From the NCBI GenBank assembly GCA_002351705.1, contig DEHC01000032.1, positions 1 through 18,362 of the forward strand: DNA of 18,362 bases, read 5' to 3'. The stretch comes from Gammaproteobacteria bacterium UBA2810 (GTDB lineage: Bacteria > Pseudomonadota > Gammaproteobacteria > Enterobacterales > Succinivibrionaceae). Positions 1 through 7,790 of this stretch are shown here, in pieces. How positions within the stretch are numbered: position 1 is the first letter of the stretch; the number at the start of each line of letters is the position of its first letter. Both the position numbers and the translations under genes were made by a program. Under the pieces are notes generated by a model. The model did no database searches, had not been told where the DNA came from, and was given only the letters and a program-made list of their open reading frames with translations.

Positions 1-48
1 TAAAACATCCGCCTACTCGATTTGTTTGTGAGTTTTCGCATCATTTCC

Positions 49-82
49 GGCGGAGATTTGTGCAATAATCCGCCTGTTTTTT
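49..82 (+). terminator. Intrinsic terminator of an upstream plus-strand gene
   Basis: A six-base-pair stem (GGCGGA at 49-54, TCCGCC at 69-74) with a 14-base loop is followed by a run of six T at 77-82. It would end transcription of a gene that lies to the left of the window and insulate the chemoreceptor gene. The loop is long, so this is a moderate call. Confidence 0.45.
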
Positions 83-145
83 GAACAGTCCGGCTTGACA
101 GATTGCCGGCGGCCGCAGGGATGTCCTGTAAGCGGAGTGCTTGTT

Positions 146-2062
146 ATGAGCAGTAAAGTAAAAGTTTCACTTAGCAGAAGAATAATGTGGATGCTGGCTG
201 TCCCTCTTGCCATCATCATGCTTGTATCGCTTGTCTGTCTTTATATAAGTTCATATTCCGGCATGAAGGGCAGCGCCGGTCAGATGATGCGCAACATCGT
301 CAACCAGAACGCTTCTTTCTTCTCGTCATGGATTGCCTCTAAGGAAAGAGTCCTCAAGACCTTTGCCGACGGCACGGCAGAGCAGCTCCGCGACCGCACG
401 AGAAGCGCGGTGGTCAGGGAGATGGAGAACTTCATCGACATCTATTTCGCCGATGAGAAGGGCGACATGTACGCAGTGCTCGGAACCCCCGAGGACTACC
501 ACAAGGAAGGCTACGATCCGAGGAAGCGCGACTGGTATATCGAGGCCCAGGCCAACAAGGGCATGATTTCCCAGACTGCGCCGTACGCTGACGTTGATAC
601 CGGCTCGATGGTCATAACTGTCATGCTCGCTAACGCCAAGGGCGTGTCGGGAGCCGATATCTCCCTCCAGTCCATCGAGGACTGCCTGAAGAACATCGTA
701 CTCCCGGAGGGAGGCTACGCGATCCTGACCTACGGCACGGAGAACCGGATCCTCGCAGGGCCTGACAAGTCATTCGTCGACAAGCCTGCCTCCGATTATG
801 ACAAGAATCTTGAGAATGCCTCGCTTGAGGCCATCGCGTCCACAGGCACGAAAAACGGCCTGACTCCGCTTGATCTCAGGCAGGGCAGCGTCTATGCGCT
901 GGGAGAGAGCATCCAGGGCACCGACTGGAAGCTCTTCGTCTTTGTCCCTGTCTCAACGGTATATTCAAGCATGATAGGCGGCCTCATCGCCGAGGCGCTC
1001 ATCATCGTCATTCTTGCTCTCATAACCCTCTATGTCATCATGAGGTTTGTCAGGAAGTTCATCACCAGACCGCTCTTTGCCTTCAGCGGGTATCTTGACA
1101 ACCTTGCCAAGGGCGACATGTCTGACTGCATGGAGCTCCACACCGGCGACGAGTTCGAGACGCTTGCGGAGAGCTTCAACAGGGTCCTTGAGAGCCAGAA
1201 GAAGCAGGTAAGCTCTGTCTCCGAGTTCATTGACGAGAACACGAGCCAGACGAGGAGCAGAAACCAGGAGATCTACAGCAGCGCTGCCAGCCAGAAGGAG
1301 GCGATCGACGGAATGCTCGGCTCCATTGACGCCGTCTACTCCTCCATGAATGTCCTCTCCATTCATACGAACGACACGCTGCAGGATCTCTCCAAGATGC
1401 TTGAGGGCACCGCCAACGGCAGGGTTCTCGTTGAGAGCTCGAAGCAGTCTATCGAGACCCTCAATGAGTCAATCGACAAGTCGAACAGCTCCATCATGAC
1501 CGTGTCAGGGTATGTCAACAGCATCTCGAAGCTCTCTGACACCATCAAGGAGATCGCCGAGCAGACCAACCTCCTCGCGCTCAACGCGGCCATCGAGGCA
1601 GCGAGGGCCGGCGAGCACGGAAGGGGCTTCGCGGTCGTTGCCGACGAGGTAAGGAACCTTGCCGGAAGGACCCGCGGCTCGACAGAGGAAATCCAGAAGA
1701 CCATCGAGTCCCTGCTCAAGAGCATGGAGGTCACGACCGAGCTCTCGACTGTCATAAGCGACGCCTGCGCCAACTCCATCAAGTGCACCGATGACGCGAT
1801 TGACTATGTGAAGAACATGTCTGACAGCATCTCCGAGACCGCGAAGAAGGCCGGCGAGGTTGCCGAGATGTCGCAGAGGCAGAAGGAGGAGCTCGAGGGC
1901 ATCACCGCTTCCGCAGGCGAGGTTGTCACCGCCCAGCAGAAGCTCATTGAGACCATCAATGTCTGCATCAAGAGCTCTGACGAGATGATTGAGGCGTCGA
2001 AGGTCCTGAGCCGCCTCTCTACCGATAAGGATCACGCGGACGCCGGAGAGGCAAAGGCCTGA
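146..2062 (+). CDS. Methyl-accepting chemotaxis protein with dCache_1 amino-acid sensor
   Basis: Inner-membrane chemoreceptor that passes ligand binding in the periplasm to CheA/CheW. From the ATG at 146 it has 638 residues: membrane segment about 13-36, periplasmic double-Cache domain about 40-270, second membrane segment about 275-300, HAMP, then a long coiled signalling rod. The conserved hairpin tip starts near residue 469 (EQTNLLALNAAIEAARAGE, then GRGFAVVADEVRNLA). The sensor has Y123, R128, W130, Y131, Y147, D149 and D171, spaced as in the amino-acid-binding dCache_1 motif, so the ligand is probably an amino acid (inference). There is no C-terminal CheR/CheB tether pentapeptide; it ends in a short acidic tail. 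The ATG at 146 is chosen because GGAG lies 8 bases upstream; an in-frame TTG at 95 has no comparable site. No flagellar or che genes are nearby, so it is an orphan receptor here. Confidence 0.93.
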   Translation: MSSKVKVSLSRRIMWMLAVPLAIIMLVSLVCLYISSYSGMKGSAGQMMRNIVNQNASFFSSWIASKERVLKTFADGTAEQLRDRTRSAVVREMENFIDIYFADEKGDMYAVLGTPEDYHKEGYDPRKRDWYIEAQANKGMISQTAPYADVDTGSMVITVMLANAKGVSGADISLQSIEDCLKNIVLPEGGYAILTYGTENRILAGPDKSFVDKPASDYDKNLENASLEAIASTGTKNGLTPLDLRQGSVYALGESIQGTDWKLFVFVPVSTVYSSMIGGLIAEALIIVILALITLYVIMRFVRKFITRPLFAFSGYLDNLAKGDMSDCMELHTGDEFETLAESFNRVLESQKKQVSSVSEFIDENTSQTRSRNQEIYSSAASQKEAIDGMLGSIDAVYSSMNVLSIHTNDTLQDLSKMLEGTANGRVLVESSKQSIETLNESIDKSNSSIMTVSGYVNSISKLSDTIKEIAEQTNLLALNAAIEAARAGEHGRGFAVVADEVRNLAGRTRGSTEEIQKTIESLLKSMEVTTELSTVISDACANSIKCTDDAIDYVKNMSDSISETAKKAGEVAEMSQRQKEELEGITASAGEVVTAQQKLIETINVCIKSSDEMIEASKVLSRLSTDKDHADAGEAKA

Positions 2063-2090
2063 CAGGCCAGCCCCGTGAACTGAGAATGAG

Positions 2091-2123
2091 ATCCCCCGGA
2101 GAGAAATCCCCGGGGGATTTTTT
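2091..2123 (+). terminator. Intrinsic terminator of the chemoreceptor gene
   Basis: A nine-base-pair stem, ATCCCCCGG at 2091-2099 with CCGGGGGAT at 2110-2118, encloses a ten-base loop and runs into six T (2118-2123). It lies 28 bases after the stop codon of the chemoreceptor, so that gene is monocistronic. Confidence 0.9.
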
Positions 2124-2186
2124 ATATCCGGCTTCTTCCGGAGGACTGAAGATTTGCCGGGTGAGCGCCGCCGGGCGTCTTTTTCG

Positions 2187-2192
2187 TATAAT
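2187..2192 (+). promoter_or_regulatory. Perfect -10 box for the LplT-Aas fusion gene
   Basis: TATAAT at 2187-2192 would start RNA near 2199, about 68 bases before the GTG at 2267. No good -35 box is found at 16-18 bases; TTGCCG at 2154 is too far away. The box overlaps the TTG that opens the longest reading frame, which argues that the TTG is not the start codon. Confidence 0.45.
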
Positions 2193-2266
2193 TGAGGAGG
2201 TACAGACCAGCGTCCCGGCCTCAGCCGGATGGCGTTTTTCCTGAAATTCATTGGGGAGTTCCTGCA

Positions 2267-5005
2267 GTGTCCCGTGGTATTTTCCTGAGAGCCGGATTCG
2301 ATGCGCTCTTTGCCGTGCAGTTCATCGGGGCAATGTCAGGCAACATCCTGAAGATGGCCGTCTGCGCCATCCTGCTTTCCTCTTCATCCGGAAACGGCGC
2401 GGGGCTCGTCCCCTGGGTGAACGCACTCTTCATCCTCCCGTTTTTCCTCTTCTCAGCCCTCGCCGGGGAGCTCTGCGACCGTTTTCCCGGGAGGAAGGCG
2501 GTGAGGACCGTGAAGCTCATTGAGATACCGCTATCCCTTATGGCAGTGTGGTCCGCGATTAGCGGGAACACCGCCATGATGCTCATATCAGTGTTCCTCT
2601 ACGGAACGGCGGCCACGTTCTTCAGCCCGGCGAAGTACTCGCTCATCCAGGACAACGCCGGAAAGGAAAACCTCCTCAAGGCTAACGCGGCAGTCAGCGC
2701 CTCAACCTATGTCTCAATCCTCCTCGGCCTTGTAATCGGGAGCCTTGCCTCGGATGAGACGCTGAGGCTCAGGGCCCTGCTGGTCCTTCCCGCTGTGTCT
2801 CTGATTTCAGCGGCGGCATCGTTCCTTGTGAGGAGCGGCAGCGGCACGGAGTCGGTCCGCGTTCATGCGAACTTCATCCGGACACTTTTTACCGGCCTCG
2901 CATTCGGCCGGAGGGACGGACGGATCTTCCTCGCCATACTCGGCTGCTCCTGGTTCTGGCTCGTCGCGTCGGTGCTCTCCGTCATGTTCCAGTCCTCGCC
3001 TTCCCTGATTTTCTCCATGGCGCCTGAGGAGACGCCCGCGGCAATATGCATCCTTATCGTGTCTGTCGCGGCCGGAGTGGCAGCCGGATCCGTGTCAGCA
3101 GCGCTCCTCCTCAAGGGACGGATTTCCGTGAGGCTGGTGCCGGTCTCGGCCCTTGTCACCGCGGCATTCCTCCTTGACGCGGCGCTCGTGTGCATGGGAA
3201 GCCATGACGGCGCGGCCGTTTCGCTTCATGACGCGCTCAGGTCATTCACGTTCTGGCGGGTGTCGCTTGATCTCTTCGGCGCGGCGGCAGGAGGGAGCCT
3301 CTTCATGGTGCCGCTCAACACCTGCCTCCAGTCCCTTCCTCCGGAGAGCGCGCGCGCGAGGGTAATCGCCTCCGGCAATATCTGGAACGCGCTCTTCATG
3401 GTTGCTGGATCACTCCTCTGCTCCCTTTCAATGGTCCGGGAAAATCTTGGACCGGCTTTCATCACCGTGTCGCTCGTGACGTTCCTCATCGCCGTATCAT
3501 CAGGATTTTTCATCCATCAGGGCCTCACGAGGAAGGCGGCGCTTTTTCTCCTCCGGACCTTCTGGGGGCTCAGCATCTCTGGCATCCCCAAAGAGCTCCT
3601 TCAAAAGGGCGGAAACCTCATCATCTCGAACCACACCTCGCTCCTTGACGGCGCCATCCTCTGGGCCGCGCTTCCGGAGAACACCTCGTTCGCCATCGAC
3701 CGCTCCATGACCGGGATCTGGTGGGTGAAGCCCTTCCTAACGTTTGCCTCCTTCTATAAGGTCGGCCCCGGTGACGCCGCGCCGCTGCGCTCCCTTGCCG
3801 CCGCTGTCTCCTCGGGTAAAAACGCGGTGATTTTCCCGGAGGGCAGGATTACGGTTACGGGCGGGATCATGGACATCTACCCCGGTGCCGGAGCCGCCGC
3901 GGAGAAAACCGGCGCTCTGATAATCCCGCTTCATATCACAGGAGGTGAGTACTCCGCGTTCGGGCATTTCAGGAAGGCCGCCGGAAAGCAAGCCTCTGTC
4001 CTCATCTCGCTCGGGGCCGGCGCTCCCGTTAAATATCCGGAGAACGCGCCGAGGGAGGCGCGGTGCTCCTTCATCAGGGAGGCAATGCTCCGCGCGGCAG
4101 TCGAGTCTGACGCCGCGTTCCATGATTCCCTCGGGCCCCAGACGCTTGCACTCCTCATGGAGAAAAGGTTCGGTAAAAGCCATGTCATTGCGGAGCGGAA
4201 CGACGGATCCTGCTGCAGCATGCTTTATTTCAGGCGCATGGCCGCGGTTGCGGCAAATTCCTTTTATGATCCTCTGATGAAGGGCGGATCGGCGGTTTCT
4301 GCAGATTCCGCCTTTATCCGGATGATCGCGATGTCAGCCTTCTTTTTCGGGGGCGGCGACATTTGGACCGGAAGTTCGGCGGGCACTGAAAATGTCTTCG
4401 CCGCTTCGTCAGGCGCTGAGCCCGGGGAAAAAATTCCGCTCATCCCAGCATCCGGCGTGGAAGCGCAGAAGGGGAAAAGCCTCAGGGGAGCGTATTTTGC
4501 CGTTCCTTACCGGAAGGGAATCGAATTCACCGCAGACGGGATGATCGGAGGCTCTCTGATACTTGATCTGGCGTCATTCCTCCATGCGGCGGCCGGGCTC
4601 ACGGTGCGTGACTCAGCGGCGCTCCTCACGGAGGACGATGCGCTCTCGTCAGCCGCGCTCATCTCCTGCTTCCTCTCCGGCGCGCTGCTCCTCACGCTCC
4701 GGAAATTCTCCGCACCGAGGGCAGACGCGTTTCTTTACGAGAAGCAGGCTGATGTGATCATAGCTGAGAGCGGCATGCTGAGGGAGCTTGTCAGGAAGTC
4801 ATCAGGGCTCAGGCTCGGATCGGTCAGGCTCTGCTGCGTCATGTGCGGGGAGGACGAGACTGGTGAAATCAGGGAGATCCTGGGGAGGCTCTGCCTCAGG
4901 GATCTCCTTATATTCAGGTGTGATGACGGGTTCTCGTACTCATCGCATTACCTCTTCGGCGATGACACGGTGCGCGCGGTGCCGCACGCCTTTGTGCCGA
5001 ACTGA
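2267..5005 (+). CDS. aas: LplT-Aas type lysophospholipid flippase / acyltransferase fusion, ligase domain degenerate
   Basis: Predicted inner-membrane protein for lysophospholipid repair: an MFS flippase (LplT-like, residues about 1-405, 11-12 hydrophobic segments), then a PlsC-type acyltransferase, then a remnant of acyl-ACP synthetase. The acyltransferase motif I is NHTSLLD (H456, D461) and motif III is FPEG (523-526) followed by R527, so that active site looks intact. The C-terminal third aligns by eye with the start of the E. coli Aas ligase, but the ATP-binding loop near 754-763 reads FTADGMIGGS instead of the glycine- and lysine-rich FTSGSEGHPKG. The protein also stops at residue 912, where the family continues for some 250 residues with the GYGxTE motif and catalytic lysine. 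It therefore probably cannot activate fatty acids itself. GTG at 2267 is chosen for GGGGAG 8 bases upstream; a TTG at 2192 is in frame but overlaps the -10 box. Confidence 0.85.
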   Translation: MSRGIFLRAGFDALFAVQFIGAMSGNILKMAVCAILLSSSSGNGAGLVPWVNALFILPFFLFSALAGELCDRFPGRKAVRTVKLIEIPLSLMAVWSAISGNTAMMLISVFLYGTAATFFSPAKYSLIQDNAGKENLLKANAAVSASTYVSILLGLVIGSLASDETLRLRALLVLPAVSLISAAASFLVRSGSGTESVRVHANFIRTLFTGLAFGRRDGRIFLAILGCSWFWLVASVLSVMFQSSPSLIFSMAPEETPAAICILIVSVAAGVAAGSVSAALLLKGRISVRLVPVSALVTAAFLLDAALVCMGSHDGAAVSLHDALRSFTFWRVSLDLFGAAAGGSLFMVPLNTCLQSLPPESARARVIASGNIWNALFMVAGSLLCSLSMVRENLGPAFITVSLVTFLIAVSSGFFIHQGLTRKAALFLLRTFWGLSISGIPKELLQKGGNLIISNHTSLLDGAILWAALPENTSFAIDRSMTGIWWVKPFLTFASFYKVGPGDAAPLRSLAAAVSSGKNAVIFPEGRITVTGGIMDIYPGAGAAAEKTGALIIPLHITGGEYSAFGHFRKAAGKQASVLISLGAGAPVKYPENAPREARCSFIREAMLRAAVESDAAFHDSLGPQTLALLMEKRFGKSHVIAERNDGSCCSMLYFRRMAAVAANSFYDPLMKGGSAVSADSAFIRMIAMSAFFFGGGDIWTGSSAGTENVFAASSGAEPGEKIPLIPASGVEAQKGKSLRGAYFAVPYRKGIEFTADGMIGGSLILDLASFLHAAAGLTVRDSAALLTEDDALSSAALISCFLSGALLLTLRKFSAPRADAFLYEKQADVIIAESGMLRELVRKSSGLRLGSVRLCCVMCGEDETGEIREILGRLCLRDLLIFRCDDGFSYSSHYLFGDDTVRAVPHAFVPN

Positions 5006-5025
5006 CCCGGCACGGGACAGATTTC

Positions 5026-5682
5026 TCAGCTGAGGCTCAGGATCTGCCAGCCCCGCCTCTCCGCCTCCGCCTTCAGGTTCGGCTGCGGGTTGACGCAGCA
5101 GGGATGACTCATGAGGCAGAGCATCTCGAAGTCATTGATGCTGTCACCGTAGCCATAGCTGTCCTCGAAGGTGAAGCCGTTCTTCTCCGCGAAGGCGCGG
5201 AGCATCCTTGCCTTTCCTTCCTTGTAGCAGAGATCCGAGACAACGCGCCCCGTGATCCTCCCCTCGCCGTCATACTCGATTCCGGTGCAGACCGTGTGCT
5301 CAACGCCGATAAGCGCGGCGGCGCGCCTCACGATATGCTCGCAGGTTGAGGAGGCGATGACGACAGCCCGTCCCTCATCCCGGAACTTACGGACAAGCTC
5401 CAGGATCTCAGGGTAGAAGAGCTTTCCGAGGACATTCTCCGCGAAATCATGAAGGAGAGCGTCGCACCTGTCCTTCGGCATCATGCGGAGGGGCTCAAGG
5501 GCGTGCTCGTAGTACTTCCTTATGTCGAGCGTCCCGTCGAAGTACTCGCGCGCAAGGCGCTTCTCGTCCTTGAGGAAGCTTTCGGTGAGGAGGTTTCTCC
5601 TGATGAGGAAGCGGAAGAACTGATCATTGCTGTCACGCCTGATGAGAGTCTGATCCATGTCGAACACTGCAAGCTTTCTCAT
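5026..5682 (-). CDS. HAD-IB family phosphatase (SerB/CicA-like)
   Basis: Cytoplasmic Mg2+-dependent phosphatase of 218 residues, usual size for HAD subfamily IB. All four motifs are present: D8-x-D10-x-T12 (FDMDQTL) with the nucleophile, the motif II serine at 111-112 (IASST), lysine K157 in EGKAR, and GDSIND with D180 and D184. The C-terminal CCVNPQPNLKAEAERRGW stretch is typical of the TIGR01490-type group. The substrate cannot be told from sequence; phosphoserine-like or lipid phosphate substrates are known in the family. ATG at 5682 has GAGGAG five bases upstream (plus-strand CTCCTC at 5688-5693). It converges on the Aas fusion with a 20-base gap and is separated from the upstream transporter by a strong terminator, so it should have its own promoter in the short 5694-5720 stretch or depend on read-through. 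Confidence 0.88.
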   Translation of the reverse strand: MRKLAVFDMDQTLIRRDSNDQFFRFLIRRNLLTESFLKDEKRLAREYFDGTLDIRKYYEHALEPLRMMPKDRCDALLHDFAENVLGKLFYPEILELVRKFRDEGRAVVIASSTCEHIVRRAAALIGVEHTVCTGIEYDGEGRITGRVVSDLCYKEGKARMLRAFAEKNGFTFEDSYGYGDSINDFEMLCLMSHPCCVNPQPNLKAEAERRGWQILSLS

Positions 5683-5720
5683 AAAGTCTCCTCAAGACCG
5701 GTGCGGAAAAGAAAATAAAA

Positions 5721-5747
5721 AACGGGCGGATTTGATATCCGCCCGTT
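5721..5747 (-). terminator. Intrinsic terminator of the BASS transporter gene
   Basis: An 11-base-pair perfect stem (AACGGGCGGAT at 5721-5731, ATCCGCCCGTT at 5737-5747) has a five-base loop. On the minus strand it is followed by a T-rich run (plus-strand A tract at 5712-5722). It sits 40 bases after the transporter stop codon and before the HAD gene. Confidence 0.9.
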
Positions 5748-5786
5748 ATGATAGCCTAAGAATCTGCCTCAGTCAGGAACTAAGGC

Positions 5787-6836
5787 TTAAGCGTTGAGGG
5801 GCTTTTCCTCAGACATATTCTCCTCTGCAGGCTTCCCTTCAACAGGTGCGGCACTGTCTGCAGGAGCTCCGTTCTTGTCCGAAAGGGCATAGAGGTTAGC
5901 GAGGATGGTTCCTGAGATCGAATGCCAGACGCATGCAACCGCTGTTGCAACGGCAGCTCCCGGAAGCTGCGGGAAGAACTTTGCGGCCAGGCCGGTGCCG
6001 AGCCCGGCGTTCTGCACGCCGACCTCAATCGATATGGTGCGCTTCTTCGCGGTGTTGAACCTGAAGATGATGCCGAGGACGTAGCCGAGGCAGTAGCCGA
6101 GCGCGTTGTGGAAGAGGATGCAGCAGAATACGAGGAGCCCCATGCTGACGAACTTGTCGCCGTGATGTGCAACGACGCCGCCGACGATGCAGGCAAGGCC
6201 GATAACCGAGACTCCGGGCATGCAGGCCTTGATGTCGGCGAAGCTCTTCCTCTTGTTCATCGTCATGTTGAGGAACGCGCCGAGTGCGACAGGGATGATG
6301 GTTACATAGAGCAGGAACATGATCATGCCCATCGGATCAACGTCAACATGCTGCCCGCTGCAGAGGTAGCCGATGAGGAGCGGGGTCATTACAGGCGCAA
6401 TGAGGGTTGAAGCCGTGGTCATGCCGACGGAGAACGCGAGATCGCCGTGGCAGAGGAAGCTCATGATGTTGGATGAGACGCCGCCCGGAACGCAGCCGAC
6501 CAGGATCAGTCCGACAGCGAGGTCGGAGGGCAGGTTGAAAATCCTGGTGATGATCCACGCAAGGAAGGGCATGATGGTGAACTGCCCGATAGCGCCGACG
6601 AAAATATCAAACGGGCGCTTTGCCAGGATGACGAAATCCTGCTTTCCAAGGGTAAGGCCCATGGAAAGCATAATCACGCCGAGGATTATGGTCTGAGTAG
6701 TGCCTTCGACCCATTTGAAAGCACCGGGAACGAAGAAAGTGATGACTGCCGTAAGAATTACGAATAAGGCGGTCCCTTTGGCGAGTATTCCGCTCAGCCA
6801 TTTGCAGGGAGCCAGGAAACTGTTGTAGATACTCAT
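5787..6836 (-). CDS. BASS family bile acid:sodium symporter-like transporter
   Basis: Inner-membrane secondary transporter of 349 residues, expected to import an organic anion with sodium (family TC 2.A.28; members carry bile acids, pantothenate, pyruvate or sulfonated and keto acids). About nine to ten hydrophobic helices fill residues 20-318. The family's two crossing-helix motifs are visible: GCVPGGVSSNIMSF near 114-127 and EVGVQNAGLGTGLA at 271-284, where the Na+ sites lie. The hydrophilic tail from about 320, rich in Pro, Ala and Glu, is longer than usual. ATG at 6836 has AGAGGA four bases upstream. It has its own terminator and a predicted promoter at 6879-6907, so it is a single-gene unit. 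The substrate is not predictable. Confidence 0.9.
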   Translation of the reverse strand: MSIYNSFLAPCKWLSGILAKGTALFVILTAVITFFVPGAFKWVEGTTQTIILGVIMLSMGLTLGKQDFVILAKRPFDIFVGAIGQFTIMPFLAWIITRIFNLPSDLAVGLILVGCVPGGVSSNIMSFLCHGDLAFSVGMTTASTLIAPVMTPLLIGYLCSGQHVDVDPMGMIMFLLYVTIIPVALGAFLNMTMNKRKSFADIKACMPGVSVIGLACIVGGVVAHHGDKFVSMGLLVFCCILFHNALGYCLGYVLGIIFRFNTAKKRTISIEVGVQNAGLGTGLAAKFFPQLPGAAVATAVACVWHSISGTILANLYALSDKNGAPADSAAPVEGKPAEENMSEEKPLNA

Positions 6837-6878
6837 AAAATCCTCTGATAAATACCGCCGGACTGAGCCGGTGCCGGA

Positions 6879-6907
6879 ATTATATGATCAAGTTAACACT
6901 TTTGCAT
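6879..6907 (-). promoter_or_regulatory. Promoter of the BASS gene with a possible CRP/FNR-like site
   Basis: On the minus strand ATGCAA (plus 6902-6907), a 17-base spacer and TATAAT (plus 6879-6884) form a sigma-70-like promoter: -10 perfect, -35 three of six. The spacer contains TATGA-N6-TAACA (plus 6883-6898), eight of ten matches to the CRP core TGTGA-N6-TCACA, and an ATCAA half-site like those of FNR. The regulator assignment is weak. Confidence 0.4.
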
Positions 6908-7104
6908 GACTGCACAGGATATCTGCGCTTTTTTCGCTGTTTTTATGCGCCATTTTTGATTTATGTTTATTTTTCCTTCTCCTTTGCCGGAACTTTCCTG
7001 CTGTGACTACTGCAACCGCCGGCTTTATCTGAAGATGCCGTGCCGCATCAATGGTCAGGCCGGCCTCCAAATTGAGAATGCCGTCAAAAAAACTCCCGCT
7101 TCCT

Positions 7105-7133
7105 TTGGTTTTGCGGCTGTCACGCTGTACAAT
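7105..7133 (+). promoter_or_regulatory. Candidate promoter of the 150-residue membrane protein
   Basis: TTGGTT at 7105-7110, a 17-base spacer and TACAAT at 7128-7133 would start RNA near 7140, 66 bases before the ATG at 7206. This supports the shorter start for the gene, since an upstream start at 6963 would precede the promoter. The -35 match is only moderate. Confidence 0.35.
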
Positions 7134-7205
7134 CCGGTTCCGGGGACGGAAGTGCCCGGGTGCTTGTTTTTTGCGCGGTCATCCGCGGCAGCAGGGATTG
7201 AGAGA

Positions 7206-7658
7206 ATGGCGGAAGATCTTCGCAGCGAGAGAAAGGGGCCTGTCGATTTCAGCAGGCTGAGCGACATCGTTTTCCACGGGGTGTACTGGCTCCTCGCGAT
7301 TCACATAGTGCTCCTCGTCGGGCTTTTCGTCGTATGCCTGTGGAACTCCTGGCTCTCTGTCGCGGTCTACTACCTCTCCGGCATCTGGCCTTCGAGCGCG
7401 TTCATCACTTTCTCGAGCGAGATCCCGGGAGCCGTGCTTGAGCTCGGGAACGCTGCAGGTAATGTCCTCCAGATAGCGCTTGCCGTGTGGCTCTGGTCCT
7501 TCCTTTCCGCCTGGGCCTGCGCGCTGATGAACATCGTCACCGTGATATTCGATCATTTCCGCAACTGGCTGCAGGCCATCGGAAACATCGTGGTCATGGC
7601 CTTCGCCTCCTGCTTCTATATTGCCATGATGGCATCCGTCTCGAAGGCGTTCAGCTGA
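7206..7658 (+). CDS. Unrecognised four-helix membrane protein
   Basis: I do not recognise this 150-residue protein. A charged N-terminus (1-20) is followed by hydrophobic segments at about 24-46, 49-66, 85-112 and 123-145, with few charges between, so it is probably an integral inner-membrane protein. No catalytic motif is seen. The reading frame is open from 6963, but the first 81 residues have no membrane or domain character and span the predicted promoter. ATG 7206 with AGGGA eight bases upstream is therefore preferred. It is divergent from the BASS gene and converges on ppnN, so it stands alone. Small unknown membrane proteins of this shape often assist a transporter, but nothing here links it to one. 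Confidence 0.75.
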   Translation: MAEDLRSERKGPVDFSRLSDIVFHGVYWLLAIHIVLLVGLFVVCLWNSWLSVAVYYLSGIWPSSAFITFSSEIPGAVLELGNAAGNVLQIALAVWLWSFLSAWACALMNIVTVIFDHFRNWLQAIGNIVVMAFASCFYIAMMASVSKAFS

Positions 7659-7684
7659 GAGCCTGGGTATCCAGTTTAAGCAGG

Positions 7685-7711
7685 CCGCGGAAAATCAGAC
7701 ACGCGGTTTTT
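7685..7711 (+). terminator. Likely terminator of the membrane-protein gene
   Basis: CCGCG at 7685-7689 pairs with CGCGG at 7702-7706 across a 12-base loop, followed by five T (7707-7711). It is 27 bases after the stop codon. The stem is short, so the call is moderate. Confidence 0.4.
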
Positions 7712-7722
7712 CATGAATGAAA

Positions 7723-7765
7723 ATCCGGCCGGACCGGGACCAGCTGTCCACGATCCGACCGGACC
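7723..7765. repeat. Imperfect 13-bp direct repeat in a GC-rich convergent spacer
   Basis: ATCCGGCCGGACC at 7723-7735 recurs as ATCCGACCGGACC at 7753-7765, one mismatch, 30 bases apart, with GGAC-CAGCT-GTCC between them. Read on the minus strand the block can fold (GTCCGG with CCGGAT, with a wobble pair) just before TTTT. It may therefore be the ppnN terminator rather than a binding site. Confidence 0.4.
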
Positions 7766-7790
7766 CTTTTCAGAGCGTGGCGATCCTGAC

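Noticed and set aside
92..106. GG...GC pair resembling a sigma-54 (-24/-12) promoter, and TTGACA at 95-100 as a -35 box, before the chemoreceptor
   Set aside because: GG and GC are 13 instead of 12 bases apart, which sigma-54 does not tolerate, and no -10 box lies 16-18 bases after TTGACA.
95..145. 17-codon N-terminal extension of the chemoreceptor from TTG
   Set aside because: No Shine-Dalgarno at the TTG, and the ATG at 146 has GGAG at eight bases and gives a normal short cytoplasmic N-terminus.
965..1366. Long antisense ORFs inside the chemoreceptor, aas, ppnN and nhaP2 genes
   Set aside because: They mirror the strong third-position GC bias of the real genes and have no ribosome sites or domain content.
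5025..5034. CTCAGCTGAG palindrome at the convergent aas/HAD ends
   Set aside because: Too short, no T run, and part of the HAD stop region; probably chance.
6963..7205. 81-residue extension of the membrane protein
   Set aside because: It spans the candidate promoter at 7105-7133 and has no domain-like content; ATG 7206 has a better ribosome site.
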